Assembly (NCBI RefSeq): GCF_013402875.1
Contig: NZ_CP058579.1
Span: forward strand, 3,286,001-3,350,000
Direction: 5' to 3'
Source of the DNA: Halorarum salinum
Lineage (GTDB): Archaea; Halobacteriota; Halobacteria; Halobacteriales; Haloferacaceae
DNA: 64,000 nucleotides
The position numbers were made by a program, and so were the translations under genes. Numbering within the stretch: position 1 is the first letter of the stretch; each line of letters opens with the position of its first letter. The notes under the pieces were generated by a model, which had not been told where the DNA came from, made no database searches, and saw only the letters and a program-made list of their open reading frames with translations. This document shows, one piece after another, positions 7,177 through 15,427 of this stretch.

Positions 7177-8271
7177 ATGCCCCACAACCGGTGGTCGGCT
7201 AATCGGCGCACCTTCCTCAAAACGACTGGAGCGGCCGGAATCGCGGGCCTCGCTGGCTGTACCGGTGGCGAGGACGGCGGGAACGGCGGCGACTCCGGCA
7301 ACGGCGACGACTCCGGCAACGGCGACGACTCCGGAAACGGCGACGACTCCGGAAACGGCGAGACGACCAGCCAGGTCGAGAGCACCGCCGAGGCGCAGTT
7401 CATCCTGAACCCCGCCGAGGCCGACGTCGAGATCGAACAGCAGTACCAGCCGATGTTCGAGTACCTCGAGTCCGAGGTCGACGTCGAGATCGAGAGCGAC
7501 CGCGCGGAGAGCTACACCGCGACCCTGCAGTCGATGCGCAACGACCAGGGCGAGATCGCGGACATCTCCCCCTCGGCGGTCATCGCGGGCGAGGGCGTCG
7601 TCGACGTCGTCGGCATCCGCGTCGCCTACGGCGCGGCCCAGTACTTCTCGACGATCACGACGATGGCCGACAGCGAGTACGAGTCGCTGAGCGACCTCGA
7701 GGGCGAGCAGGTCAACCTCGGCGACATCCTCTCCGTGTCCGGCACCCTCGTGCCGCTCGTGATGCTGAAGCAGGCCGGGCTCGACGTCGGCAACGCGCCC
7801 GACGGCGACGCCGTGGACTTCGAGGCCGCCTACTCCGACCACACGACCGCGCGCGAGCAGATGGTGAACCGCGGGGACGTCGCGGCCGCCGGCACGGGCG
7901 CCTTCTCCTCGGCGCCGTACGTCCCGCAGTCCGACTTCGAGGCCGAGTCCGAGACGTTCGTGGAGATCTCCGCCGAGTACGAGAACGCCGGCAGCGCCAT
8001 CGAGGAGGAGGGCGTCGAGCTCGACCTGCTCGCCGTCTCCGACCCGATCCCGCGCGCTCCCCTCGTGACCCGGAGCAACTGGGACAGCCCCGTCAAGGCC
8101 GAGATCGAGGAGGCCATCCTGAACGTCACCGAGGAGGACCTCTCGCACGGCGACGACTACGACGGCGAGCCGCTCTGGTTCACCGGCGTCAACGAGGGTA
8201 GCTTCGACGACTACCAGCCGATCGCCGACGTGATGGACGAGCTCGGGCTCGAGTTCGAAGACCTTTCCTGA
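7177..8271 (+). CDS. phnD: Phosphonate/phosphate-type ABC transporter substrate-binding lipoprotein
   Basis: 364 residues. The N-terminus is a twin-arginine lipoprotein signal: NRRTFLKTTGAAG, then the lipobox LAGC. A Gly/Asn/Asp/Ser linker of four 18-base repeats (7285-7356) separates the anchor from the binding domain. The mature part (AQFILNPAEADVEIEQQYQPMFEYLE, then DISPSAVIAG) matches the PhnD family, which captures phosphonate, phosphite or phosphate esters outside the cell for the PhnC/PhnE importer encoded next. A TATA box lies 27 bases upstream. The ligand is not decided by sequence, and no C-P lyase genes are in the window. Confidence 0.9.
   Translation: MPHNRWSANRRTFLKTTGAAGIAGLAGCTGGEDGGNGGDSGNGDDSGNGDDSGNGDDSGNGETTSQVESTAEAQFILNPAEADVEIEQQYQPMFEYLESEVDVEIESDRAESYTATLQSMRNDQGEIADISPSAVIAGEGVVDVVGIRVAYGAAQYFSTITTMADSEYESLSDLEGEQVNLGDILSVSGTLVPLVMLKQAGLDVGNAPDGDAVDFEAAYSDHTTAREQMVNRGDVAAAGTGAFSSAPYVPQSDFEAESETFVEISAEYENAGSAIEEEGVELDLLAVSDPIPRAPLVTRSNWDSPVKAEIEEAILNVTEEDLSHGDDYDGEPLWFTGVNEGSFDDYQPIADVMDELGLEFEDLS
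7285..7356 (+). repeat. Four tandem 18-bp repeats in the phnD linker
   Basis: Four consecutive 18-base units, consensus GGCGACGACTCCGGCAAC, encode (GDDSGN)-type repeats just after the lipobox. The first unit has GGC for GAC, and the last two have GGAAAC. Copy number probably varies between strains by slippage and would change tether length. Confidence 0.85.
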
Positions 8272-8300
8272 CGGTCCATCATACCCATTTTCGAGGCTAA

Positions 8301-9074
8301 ATGAGCCGCATTACTGTCGACGGGGTGACGAAGACGTTCGGCGAGACCGTCGCGCTCGACGACGTCTCGTTCGAGATACCGGACGGCGAGTTCGTCATCG
8401 TGCTCGGCGTCTCCGGGTCCGGGAAGTCCACGCTTCTCCGGTGTATGAACGGGCTGGCGGCGCCGACCGAGGGAACGGTCACGGTGGACGGCGAGGAGGT
8501 GACCGGGCCGCGCGCCGACGTGGCGATGATCTTCCAGCAGCACAACATCATCGGCCAGATGACCGCCTTCTCCAACGCGCTCACCGGGTCGCTGAACCGG
8601 ACCGGGTTCTTCGAGAGCCTCCTCCAGTTCCAGGATCGCGAGGACAAGTACCAGGCGCTGGAGGCGCTCGACACGGTCGGGCTGCTGGACGAGGCCCAGC
8701 AGACCGCCCGACGCATGTCCGGCGGCCAGCAGCAGCGCGTCGGCATCGCGCGGGCGCTGGTCCAGAACCCGAACATCATGCTCGCCGACGAACCGGTCGC
8801 GAGCCTCGACCCGGGGAGCTCCCAGCAGGTGATGGGGTACCTGCGGACGGCCGCCGAGGAGCGCGGCCTCACCGCGCTCATCAGCCTCCACCAGGTGAAC
8901 CTCGCCAGGAAGTTCGGCCAGCGGTTCATCGGCCTCCGGGACGGCGAGAAGGTGTTCGACGGCTACCGGGACGAGTTCTCCATGGACGTCATCGACCGCA
9001 TCTACGGCGACATCGACACGGAGGGCATGTTCGAGGCCGAGGACGCGACGGACGACGAGGAGGCCGTCGCATGA
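8301..9074 (+). CDS. phnC: Phosphonate ABC transporter ATP-binding protein
   Basis: 257 residues. Walker A is GVSGSGKST (residues 36-44), the ABC signature is MSGGQQQRVGIARAL and Walker B is IMLADEPVASLD, followed by a switch His in ISLHQVN. The protein powers import through PhnE of the ligand caught by PhnD. The start is the ATG at 8301, 29 bases after the phnD stop. Its stop overlaps the ATG of phnE (ATGA), indicating tight coupling. The C-terminus is acidic, as in many haloarchaeal ATPases. Confidence 0.92.
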   Translation: MSRITVDGVTKTFGETVALDDVSFEIPDGEFVIVLGVSGSGKSTLLRCMNGLAAPTEGTVTVDGEEVTGPRADVAMIFQQHNIIGQMTAFSNALTGSLNRTGFFESLLQFQDREDKYQALEALDTVGLLDEAQQTARRMSGGQQQRVGIARALVQNPNIMLADEPVASLDPGSSQQVMGYLRTAAEERGLTALISLHQVNLARKFGQRFIGLRDGEKVFDGYRDEFSMDVIDRIYGDIDTEGMFEAEDATDDEEAVA

Positions 9075-10198
9075 ACGGCGACGGCCCGACCCCCGAGGAC
9101 GGGGCCGACGCCCCGGAGTCGGACGGGTCCCCGGACGCGAGAACCGACGGCGGCGCGACCGACGGCGTGGACCCGCGCGTCCGCGAGCGGTTCGAGGACA
9201 TCGTCTTCGCGCGGCGGGTCCGCGCCGCGGGCTACGCGATGCTGTTCGTCGTCGTCGGCTACCTGTTCTACAAGGCCCTGCAGGCCGTCGAGTGGTTCGA
9301 GGCGGAGATGTCCCAGTACGTGGGGACCTTCGTCGAGGCGCTCGGCGACTTCTTCCCGTTCATCGTCTCCGTCGACGGCTTCCCGTTCGTCTGGTTCGAC
9401 CCGAGGGGCTTTCTCGAGTACTGGGCGTTCATGCAGGAGCGGAACCTCATCTACGACTCCGAGTTCTTCGCGGAGGCGGGGGGCTTCCTGGAGTACCCGA
9501 TCGTCCTCCTGACCGGCCCCGGGGGGCCGCTCGGCATCCTTGGCGAGGCCGGCGTCACCCTCTCGATGGCCATCGCCGGCACCGTCATGGGCTTCCCGCT
9601 CGCGCTCGCGTTCGGCATCCTCGGCTCCGAACGGGTGCTCCCGTTCCCGTTCAACTTCCTCTTCCGCGGCGTGATGTCCTCCATCCGTGCCATCCCGGCG
9701 CTCGTGTGGGCGCTCATCTACGTCCCCCTCGGCGGCATCGGGCCGACGACTGCGACGCTCGCGATCGCGACCGACACCATCGGAAACCTCGGCCGGCTGT
9801 ACACCGACGAACTGGAGGAGATCGAGGACGGCCCCATCGAGGCGATGGAGACGACGGGCGCCGACAAGCCCCAGACCATCGTCTTCGGGATGCTCTCGCA
9901 GGTGACGACGCCGTTCATCGCGTGGACGCTGTACATCTTCGAGATCAACGTCCGCATCGCGGTCACGCTCGGCATCATCGGCGGCGGGGGGCTCGGACAG
10001 ATCCTCTCGGTCCAGCAGGGGCTGTTCGCGTTCACGAACATGATGGCGACCATCCTCGTCATCATGATCCTCATCATCTCCGTCGAGATGTTCTCCCAGC
10101 GGCTCCGGTCGTACCTCCGCGGCGACGACGAGGCGCAGGGGCTGATCCAGCTCGTCGTCGGCTTCCCCCAGCGGATGGCCGAAGCCGTGCTGAAGTAG
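9071..10198 (+). CDS. phnE: Phosphonate ABC transporter permease
   Basis: 375 residues. The start ATG overlaps the phnC stop. About 35 acidic residues precede the first membrane helix (GYAMLFVVVGYLFYKAL, near residue 58). Five further hydrophobic segments follow, and the cytoplasmic EAA-like loop (PIEAMETTGADKPQTIVFGML) docks PhnC. The rest matches the BPD transporter inner-membrane domain. The protein forms the membrane channel of the importer as a dimer. A GC palindrome plus T6 just downstream would end the operon. Confidence 0.92.
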   Translation: MNGDGPTPEDGADAPESDGSPDARTDGGATDGVDPRVRERFEDIVFARRVRAAGYAMLFVVVGYLFYKALQAVEWFEAEMSQYVGTFVEALGDFFPFIVSVDGFPFVWFDPRGFLEYWAFMQERNLIYDSEFFAEAGGFLEYPIVLLTGPGGPLGILGEAGVTLSMAIAGTVMGFPLALAFGILGSERVLPFPFNFLFRGVMSSIRAIPALVWALIYVPLGGIGPTTATLAIATDTIGNLGRLYTDELEEIEDGPIEAMETTGADKPQTIVFGMLSQVTTPFIAWTLYIFEINVRIAVTLGIIGGGGLGQILSVQQGLFAFTNMMATILVIMILIISVEMFSQRLRSYLRGDDEAQGLIQLVVGFPQRMAEAVLK

Positions 10199-10208
10199 TC
10201 GACCGCGG

Positions 10209-10226
10209 CCGCCCGGGCGGTTTTTT
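10209..10226 (+). terminator. Palindrome plus T-tract after phnE
   Basis: A perfect 12-base palindrome CCGCCCGGGCGG (10209-10220) is followed directly by TTTTTT (10221-10226), eleven bases after the phnE stop. Archaeal termination needs mainly the T-tract; the stem may help or may be chance in this GC-rich DNA. Confidence 0.6.
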
Positions 10227-10288
10227 CGGTTCCGCGGGTCACGCTCGACCGACGACGGCTATTTGGCGGCGCGGGACGACCGGCCGAC

Positions 10289-10441
10289 ATGGACATCAGC
10301 AACGTCCTCGGCGAGCGACTCACCGCCGAGGAGGACGGCGGCCGCGACGTCGTCCAGTCGAGCCGGCTCGCCTCCATCCTCGTCCTCCTCGCCATGCTCG
10401 GCTCCTTCTTCCTCGTGCTGGTCGTCCTGAGTTACGTGTAG
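10289..10441 (+). CDS. Tiny single-helix membrane protein, copy 1 of a tandem pair
   Basis: 50 residues, MDISNVLGERL at the start. An acidic polar half is followed by one C-terminal transmembrane helix (about residues 29-48) ending VVLSYV. The next gene (10515-10667) has the same length, the same MDI start and the same helix ending, so the two are paralogues. Function is unknown; C-tail anchored mini-proteins of this sort often attach to larger membrane complexes. They follow the phn operon but are separated from it by a likely terminator, so a link with PhnE is only a possibility. Confidence 0.65.
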   Translation: MDISNVLGERLTAEEDGGRDVVQSSRLASILVLLAMLGSFFLVLVVLSYV

Positions 10442-10514
10442 GACGGGATCGGCGTGTCGAACGGAACCCACGTTCACCCAACAGGTATGTATCGGGGGCT
10501 CGTTCGAACGGGAC

Positions 10515-10667
10515 ATGGACATCGGTCCGATCATCGGCGGTGACGGGAGGGGCGCCGGCAGACCCGGCGACGGGTTCGTGGAGTCCGACCGCCTCCGGAC
10601 GGTGCTCGTGCTCGTCGGGTTTCTCGCCCTCTTCTTCGGCGCGCTGGTGGTCGTCAGCTACCTGTAG
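10515..10667 (+). CDS. Tiny single-helix membrane protein, copy 2 of a tandem pair
   Basis: 50 residues, MDIGPIIGGDG at the start. A Gly/Arg/Asp-rich N-half precedes the phrase ESDRLRTVLVLVGFLALFF and the helix ends VVVSYL. It aligns end-to-end with the 50-residue protein 73 bases upstream (QSSRLASILVLL...VVLSYV). The spacing and AT-richer stretch between them (GTATGTAT at about 10486) allow it its own promoter. No known domain is recognised. Confidence 0.65.
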   Translation: MDIGPIIGGDGRGAGRPGDGFVESDRLRTVLVLVGFLALFFGALVVVSYL

Positions 10668-10705
10668 CGCGCTGTCGGCGTCCCCGGAGCGGACGATCGG
10701 CGTCC

Positions 10706-11305
10706 CTATAGCGGGTAGTCGGCGTCGGGGTCGACGACGCGGTCGACCTCCTCGGGCATCCGCCAGTCGGTCGTCAGTTCGAGCAACTGGACGAGCATGC
10801 GGCCGGTCGCGCCCCAGACGGTGTAGCCGTCGACGTGGAAGAAGTGGAGTCGCACCTCGCCGTAGTGGCTGTGGTCCCGGCGCTCCGACTCGTAGTTCGA
10901 GAGGTCCGTGAGGTCCGAGACCGCGAGCACCGCGATCTCGGCGACCTCGCCGTCGTTCGGCAGGTAGGTCCGGTCCGGCACCGTGCCGACGAACGGCGTC
11001 ACCGCGAACTCGGAGGTCGTCGGCACGTCGTCGAGGCGGCCGACCACGTCGACCTCCGTCGGCCGGAGTCCGATCTCCTCCTCGGCCTCGCGCAGCGCCG
11101 TCGCACGGAGGTCCTCGTCCGCCGACTCGACGCCGCCGCCGGGAAAGCTCATCTGGCCCGGGTGGCTGCTGAGGTGTTCGGCCCGCTTCGTGAACAGGAC
11201 ATGGTCCTCGCCGTCGCGGTCGACGACGGGGGCGAGCACCGCCGCTCGTCGCTCCGCGTCCGAGACCGTCACCGGCGCGTGCCTGCGAACCCCGTCGAGG
11301 TCCAT
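10706..11305 (-). CDS. NUDIX hydrolase, CoA-pyrophosphatase type
   Basis: 199 residues from MDLDGVRRH. The Nudix box GGGVESADEDLRATALREAEEEIG is present (key residues G, RE..EE and G), preceded by HLSSHPGQMSFPGG, which is the extension diagnostic of NudL/CoA pyrophosphatases. It would hydrolyse CoA or a related nucleotide diphosphate in the cytoplasm. A much longer upstream frame exists but is Arg/Gly noise on the strand opposite a spacer. It is convergent with the tiny membrane-protein genes. Confidence 0.85.
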   Translation of the reverse strand: MDLDGVRRHAPVTVSDAERRAAVLAPVVDRDGEDHVLFTKRAEHLSSHPGQMSFPGGGVESADEDLRATALREAEEEIGLRPTEVDVVGRLDDVPTTSEFAVTPFVGTVPDRTYLPNDGEVAEIAVLAVSDLTDLSNYESERRDHSHYGEVRLHFFHVDGYTVWGATGRMLVQLLELTTDWRMPEEVDRVVDPDADYPL

Positions 11306-11436
11306 GGGGCCACTGCGCGGGCGTCGCCCTTGAACGTTGTAGTCGACTCCGCCCCGTGCGTCGACCGGACCGCCGGTCGGCCCCCTCCGTCGGTCGTCGA
11401 CCGGGTGGTCGACGCCGCTCGGACGCGAGACTCGCC

Positions 11437-12576
11437 TCAGGCGTCGGAGTCGGTCGAAACGCCCCCCTCCGCCGCCGCGGTGAGGTCCTCCGCCGCCGCG
11501 TCGAACGCCTCGTCCCGGTCCACCGGCGCGTCCCGCCACGGGGGGAGCCGGGTGTCCTCGCCGGGCGGACCGACGGCGTCGGCGTAGGTGTGCACCTGCG
11601 CGCGCTCGTCCTCGAGGTCGTACTCGAAGCCGTTGAACGCCGCGTCCGCCGCGTACGCCCGGAGGAACGACCCGGCCGCCTCGCGGTAGCGGTCCGGGAG
11701 CGTCGCGTAGTCGGGTTCCACCCCGCGCTCCTCGACCGCCCGGAGCAGCGCGGCGCCCACCGACCGGCTCATGTCCGAGAGCCCCGTCGGTCCGGAGACC
11801 GCCCGGTGGTCGTGGGCGTAGCTCCCGAGGTCCACCTGCGCGGATCCCTCGAAGCCGACCGCCCGGAACGCGTCTGCGAGGGTGCCGACCTCCAGCCCCC
11901 ACCCCCGCTGGACGCGGAGGGAGGCGGCCACCTCGCTCGTCGTCGCGAACTCGCCGGCGAGCGCGTAACGGAACGAGTCGAGGTACGCGAGCAGCGGATC
12001 CGCGTGGGCGTCCCGGAGCGCCCGTACGAGCGGCGCGTAGAACAGTCGAAACAGCCGGCCGTACAGCTTCCCGTCCTCGACCCGGGCGTAGTAGCCCTTC
12101 GAGAAGTCGAAGCCGTGCGCGAGCGGGAACAGCAGGCGGCGGACGTACGCCCGCGAGTAGGAGGTGGTGTCAGCGTCGTGGAGGACGACGTACTCCTCCT
12201 CCAGCGCCCGGCCGAGCGCGAGCCAGACGTCCCGTCCCTTCCCCCGCTCCCCGTTCACGCCCTCGTCCGCGAGAAGCTCCCCGAGCCGGGGGCCGTCACA
12301 CCAGACGACCTCCAGCGGGAGGTCGAAGCCCTCGAGCCACGCCCGCACGTCACCGACCCGCTCCGGCGAGGCCCGGAGCGGGACGACGACCCGGGCGGGC
12401 GCGAGCGCCTCCAGTTCCGCGAGGACGCGTTCGGCGGCGAGCCCCTCGTACTCCCGCTCGGTCATCGGCACGACGACCGCGGCCCGGTCCACGGGCGCCG
12501 GCGGGGCGGCGGCCGCGTCCCGCGCGTCCTCCCGGAAGTCGTGGAGGGTCGCGACCCGCTCCTGTACGTACTCCAT
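11437..12576 (-). CDS. Glycosyltransferase, glucosyl-3-phosphoglycerate synthase-like
   Basis: 379 residues. A GT-A Rossmann fold is indicated by VDRAAVVVPM, the DxD-like HDADTTSYSRAYVRRLLFPL (metal/nucleotide-sugar binding) and GWGLEVGTLADAF, a signature of GT81 glucosyl-3-phosphoglycerate/mannosyl-3-phosphoglycerate synthases. These make the phosphorylated precursor of glucosylglycerate, a compatible solute. No cognate phosphatase is adjacent, so the product in this organism is uncertain. A TTTATG box lies about 28 bases upstream on the minus strand, consistent with a leaderless start. Confidence 0.75.
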   Translation of the reverse strand: MEYVQERVATLHDFREDARDAAAAPPAPVDRAAVVVPMTEREYEGLAAERVLAELEALAPARVVVPLRASPERVGDVRAWLEGFDLPLEVVWCDGPRLGELLADEGVNGERGKGRDVWLALGRALEEEYVVLHDADTTSYSRAYVRRLLFPLAHGFDFSKGYYARVEDGKLYGRLFRLFYAPLVRALRDAHADPLLAYLDSFRYALAGEFATTSEVAASLRVQRGWGLEVGTLADAFRAVGFEGSAQVDLGSYAHDHRAVSGPTGLSDMSRSVGAALLRAVEERGVEPDYATLPDRYREAAGSFLRAYAADAAFNGFEYDLEDERAQVHTYADAVGPPGEDTRLPPWRDAPVDRDEAFDAAAEDLTAAAEGGVSTDSDA

Positions 12577-12669
12577 CGCCCCACCGTCCGGCCGTGCGGC
12601 GCATAAAGCCGGTGTTACGCGGGCCGGGAGACGATCCGGTCCGTTTCCGGCGGCAGGTCGAGCCGCGTC

Positions 12670-12686
12670 GAAGAAAATAATTCTTC
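12670..12686. promoter_or_regulatory. GAAGAA-N5-TTCTTC inverted repeat upstream of the DUF3311/symporter pair
   Basis: A perfect six-base inverted repeat (12670-12675 and 12681-12686) with an AT spacer lies in the 172-base region between divergent genes. It is about 63 bases before the ATG at 12749. The setting suits an operator that controls the transporter. Confidence 0.4.
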
Positions 12687-12748
12687 AATGCCCCCCTTTG
12701 CTGGCTGCAATAGTAAGGTTTAGGACACGCGGCTACGATCGGCCTTCG

Positions 12749-12973
12749 ATGACGCGAACGTGGACGGATTACCTCTGGGGGCTCGCCCTCGCGACGCTCG
12801 TCGCGCTGGCGGTGCCCTGGTTCCTGTGGCGTGACGCGACGACGGTCGCGGGGCTCCCGGTGTGGCTCTGGTGGCACGTCGGCTGGATGGCACTGGCGTC
12901 GGCGACGTTCTACGGGTTCACGCGCGGGGCGTGGGACCGCTGGATCGACGCGGAGGCGATCCGGCATGGCTGA
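12749..12973 (+). CDS. DUF3311 small membrane protein, symporter partner
   Basis: 74 residues with two hydrophobic helices (about 10-27 and 38-58), WWHVGWMALASATFYGFTRGAWDR being typical of DUF3311. DUF3311 genes are usually found directly before a sodium:solute symporter and are thought to be an accessory subunit. Here too the ATG of the symporter lies inside the end of this gene (8-base overlap). Transcription probably starts from the AT-rich region at 12670-12722. Confidence 0.85.
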   Translation: MTRTWTDYLWGLALATLVALAVPWFLWRDATTVAGLPVWLWWHVGWMALASATFYGFTRGAWDRWIDAEAIRHG

Positions 12974-14444
12974 ACTCGCCGTCCCGCTCGGGGTGGTCGT
13001 CGGCTACCTGGGCGTCGCGCTCGCGGTGGGATTGCTGGCCTATCGGCTCACGGACCGGACCGCCGAGGACTACTACCTCGCGAGCAGGTCGATGGGGACG
13101 GTCGTGCTGCTGTTCACGACGTTCGCGACGCTGCTGTCGGCGTTCACCTTCTTCGGCGGCCCCAACGTCGCCTATTCGGCCGGCCCCGAGTGGATCCTCG
13201 TGATGGGGCTGATGGACGGCGTGCTGTTCGCGGTCCTGTGGTACGTCGTCGGCTACAAGCAGTGGCTCGTCGGGAAGGAACACGGCTACGTGACGCTCGG
13301 GGAGATGCTCGGGGACCGGTTCGGCTCCCGGCTCCTCCGCGGGCTCGTGGCCGGCATCGGGCTCGCGTGGCTGTTCCCGTACGTGATGCTCCAGCAGGTC
13401 GGCGCCGGCCAGGCGGTCGTCGGCCTCACCGACGGCGCGGTCCCCTACTGGGCCGGCGCGGCGCTCATCACGGCCTTCATGGTGCTGTACGTCGGGCTCG
13501 CGGGGATGCGCGGGGTCGCCTGGACCGACACCGTCCAGGGGCTGTTCATGCTCGGGGTCGTCTGGCTCGCCGTCGCCTGGGTTCTCTCGGCGGCGGGCGG
13601 GTTCGGCTCGGTCTCCACGGCGCTGGCGACGAACGAACCCGAGTTCCTCGCGCTCGGCGGCGGCCTGTACACCCCCCAGTACGTGCTCTCGACGGCGGTG
13701 GTCATCGCCTTCGGCGTGACGATGTTCCCGCAGGTGAACCAGCGCTTCTTCGTCGCGAAGGACGCCGCCACGCTGAAGCGCTCGTTCGCGCTCTGGCCCG
13801 TGCTCGTCCTGCTGCTTTTCGTCCCGACGTTCCTCCTCGGCACGTGGGCGGCGGGGCTCGGCGTCGCGGTGCCGGACGGGAGCAACGTCGTCCCCGTGCT
13901 GCTGCGAGAGTACACCCCCGTCTGGTTCGCGGCGCTGGTCGTCGCGGGCGCGATGGCGGCGATGATGTCCTCCTCGGACTCGATGCTGCTCTCGGGCGCG
14001 TCCTACTTCACCCGCGACGTCTACCGCCCGTTCGTCGCCCCCGACGCCTCGGCGGCCCGGGAGGGGTGGGTCGGGCGCGTGGGCGTCGCGGCCTTCGCGG
14101 GGCTCACGTTCCTCGCGTCGCTCGTCTCGGGCGCCGGCACGGGGCTCGACTTCCTCGTCACGCTCGGGGACACCGCCTTCGGCGGGTACGCCCAGTTGAC
14201 GATTCCGGTCGTGCTCGCGCTCTACTGGCCCGGGGTGACGCGCACGGGACTGACCGCCGGCGTGGTCGTCGGACAGGTCGTCTACCTCGCGCACGTGTTC
14301 CTCCCGCTCCCCCCGACCTACCTCACGTGGGACTTCGCGCTCTGGTGCATGCTTCTCGGGTTCGTCGTGACGGTCGGCGCGTCGGTCGCGACGTCGCCGG
14401 CGCCCGGGGAGGACGCCGCGAAGTTCGGCGTCTCCGCGGATTAG
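12966..14444 (+). CDS. Sodium:solute symporter (SSS family)
   Basis: 492 residues with about 13 membrane helices. SSS features include EDYYLASRSMG near the start, GPNVAYSAGPEW, FPQVNQRFFVAKDA and MMSSSDSMLLSGASYFTRDVYRP, the last being the Na+-binding region of the PanF/MctP/PutP group. Given its DUF3311 partner it likely carries a monocarboxylate, pantothenate or similar small solute with Na+. The start ATG at 12966 overlaps the DUF3311 gene. Its stop overlaps the stop of the convergent cupredoxin gene. Confidence 0.9.
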   Translation: MAELAVPLGVVVGYLGVALAVGLLAYRLTDRTAEDYYLASRSMGTVVLLFTTFATLLSAFTFFGGPNVAYSAGPEWILVMGLMDGVLFAVLWYVVGYKQWLVGKEHGYVTLGEMLGDRFGSRLLRGLVAGIGLAWLFPYVMLQQVGAGQAVVGLTDGAVPYWAGAALITAFMVLYVGLAGMRGVAWTDTVQGLFMLGVVWLAVAWVLSAAGGFGSVSTALATNEPEFLALGGGLYTPQYVLSTAVVIAFGVTMFPQVNQRFFVAKDAATLKRSFALWPVLVLLLFVPTFLLGTWAAGLGVAVPDGSNVVPVLLREYTPVWFAALVVAGAMAAMMSSSDSMLLSGASYFTRDVYRPFVAPDASAAREGWVGRVGVAAFAGLTFLASLVSGAGTGLDFLVTLGDTAFGGYAQLTIPVVLALYWPGVTRTGLTAGVVVGQVVYLAHVFLPLPPTYLTWDFALWCMLLGFVVTVGASVATSPAPGEDAAKFGVSAD

Positions 14445-15427
14445 GTCCCCCTTCCCCGCCGTCGCTCGGTGGCCGCCCGGCGGCCCGACGCCACGTCCGT
14501 CAGGTCGGTCCACGCGACGGTCCCCGCCGCGAGGACGTTCCCGGGGTCGAGTTCCGGCGCGTTCAGCACCCGCTGATTGATGGGGGAGACGCCGGACTCC
14601 TCCGGAGGACGTTCCGGATACGCCTCCGGCGGGTCCTCCGACCCCTCGCCGGCGACGACCGCCCGTACCACCATCCCGAGTCCGTCGTGTGGGAGACACA
14701 GCATGTCGTACACGCCGGGTTCCTCGAACCGGTAGTACCAGGAGTCGCCCTCCAGAACCGGCGGCGAGGAGAACCCGGGGACGCCCTCCGGGACCCGCCG
14801 TTGGAAACCGAAGAAGCGCGGGTGGTACGCGGTGACCGTGTGGATGTCCTCGACCGTCACGAACTCGACCGTGTCGCCGGGCTGGAGGCTGATGCCGACC
14901 GGGTCGAAGTAGAAGTCCGGGACCCCCTCGTCGCCCTCCATCGACGGGGTCACGGTGGCCGTCCCGTCCGACGGCGTCCCGACGTCCGCCTCCCCGGTCG
15001 GCGGGGGCGAGCCCGTTTCGGTCGTCACCTCGGTTCCTGACGGCGTCCCGGCCGTCGGGGCTTCGGTGCCGGCGTCCGGTTCGGGTCGGCCCCGAAAGAC
15101 GACGTCGGCGTCGTCCACGCGCATCTCCACCGTCACGACGGGGGCGACGTCCTCCGGTTCGCCCCCGTCACCCTCCGACTCGGCGACCCGCAGGTAGCCG
15201 GAGTATCGATCGAGGCAGGGAGCACATCGCTCCCCGGTCGTCGCCCCGTCGCCATCGGTCCCGCCCCCATCGCCCTCGCCGTCCTCCTGGACGTTCGCCC
15301 GCCCGTACTGGCTCGCCAGCCCGATCGACGATCCCGCCCCGAGCGCCAGCAGCACCGGTCTGCGGCGGAACGCGCCGAAGCCGCCGCCGCTGGACGTGAC
15401 GTCGTCGTCGGTTTGCTTTCGTGTCAT
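14441..15427 (-). CDS. Secreted cupredoxin (plastocyanin/halocyanin-like) with Thr/Pro/Ser linker
   Basis: 328 residues from MTRKQTDDD. A hydrophobic Tat-like leader (FRRRPVLLALGAGSSIG) is followed by a low-complexity Glu/Gly/Thr/Pro region. The cupredoxin domain begins at about residue 185: GISLQPGDTVEFV, His in EDIHTVTAYHP, and the copper loop MLCLPHDGLGM with Cys, His and Met ligands. It should be an extracytoplasmic type-1 copper electron carrier. A ligand-like CAPC pair at about residue 75 may form a disulfide. Longer upstream frames cross an Arg/Ser spacer and were rejected. Confidence 0.8.
   Translation of the reverse strand: MTRKQTDDDVTSSGGGFGAFRRRPVLLALGAGSSIGLASQYGRANVQEDGEGDGGGTDGDGATTGERCAPCLDRYSGYLRVAESEGDGGEPEDVAPVVTVEMRVDDADVVFRGRPEPDAGTEAPTAGTPSGTEVTTETGSPPPTGEADVGTPSDGTATVTPSMEGDEGVPDFYFDPVGISLQPGDTVEFVTVEDIHTVTAYHPRFFGFQRRVPEGVPGFSSPPVLEGDSWYYRFEEPGVYDMLCLPHDGLGMVVRAVVAGEGSEDPPEAYPERPPEESGVSPINQRVLNAPELDPGNVLAAGTVAWTDLTDVASGRRAATERRRGRGT

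Noticed and set aside
7141-8148. Minus-strand frame with Val-Ala-Gly-Val repeats opposite phnD
   Set aside because: The repeats are the antisense reading of the four 18-base linker units of phnD.
12918-14699. A 593-codon minus-strand frame opposite the symporter
   Set aside because: Arg/Gly/Glu-rich antisense shadow of the sodium:solute symporter.
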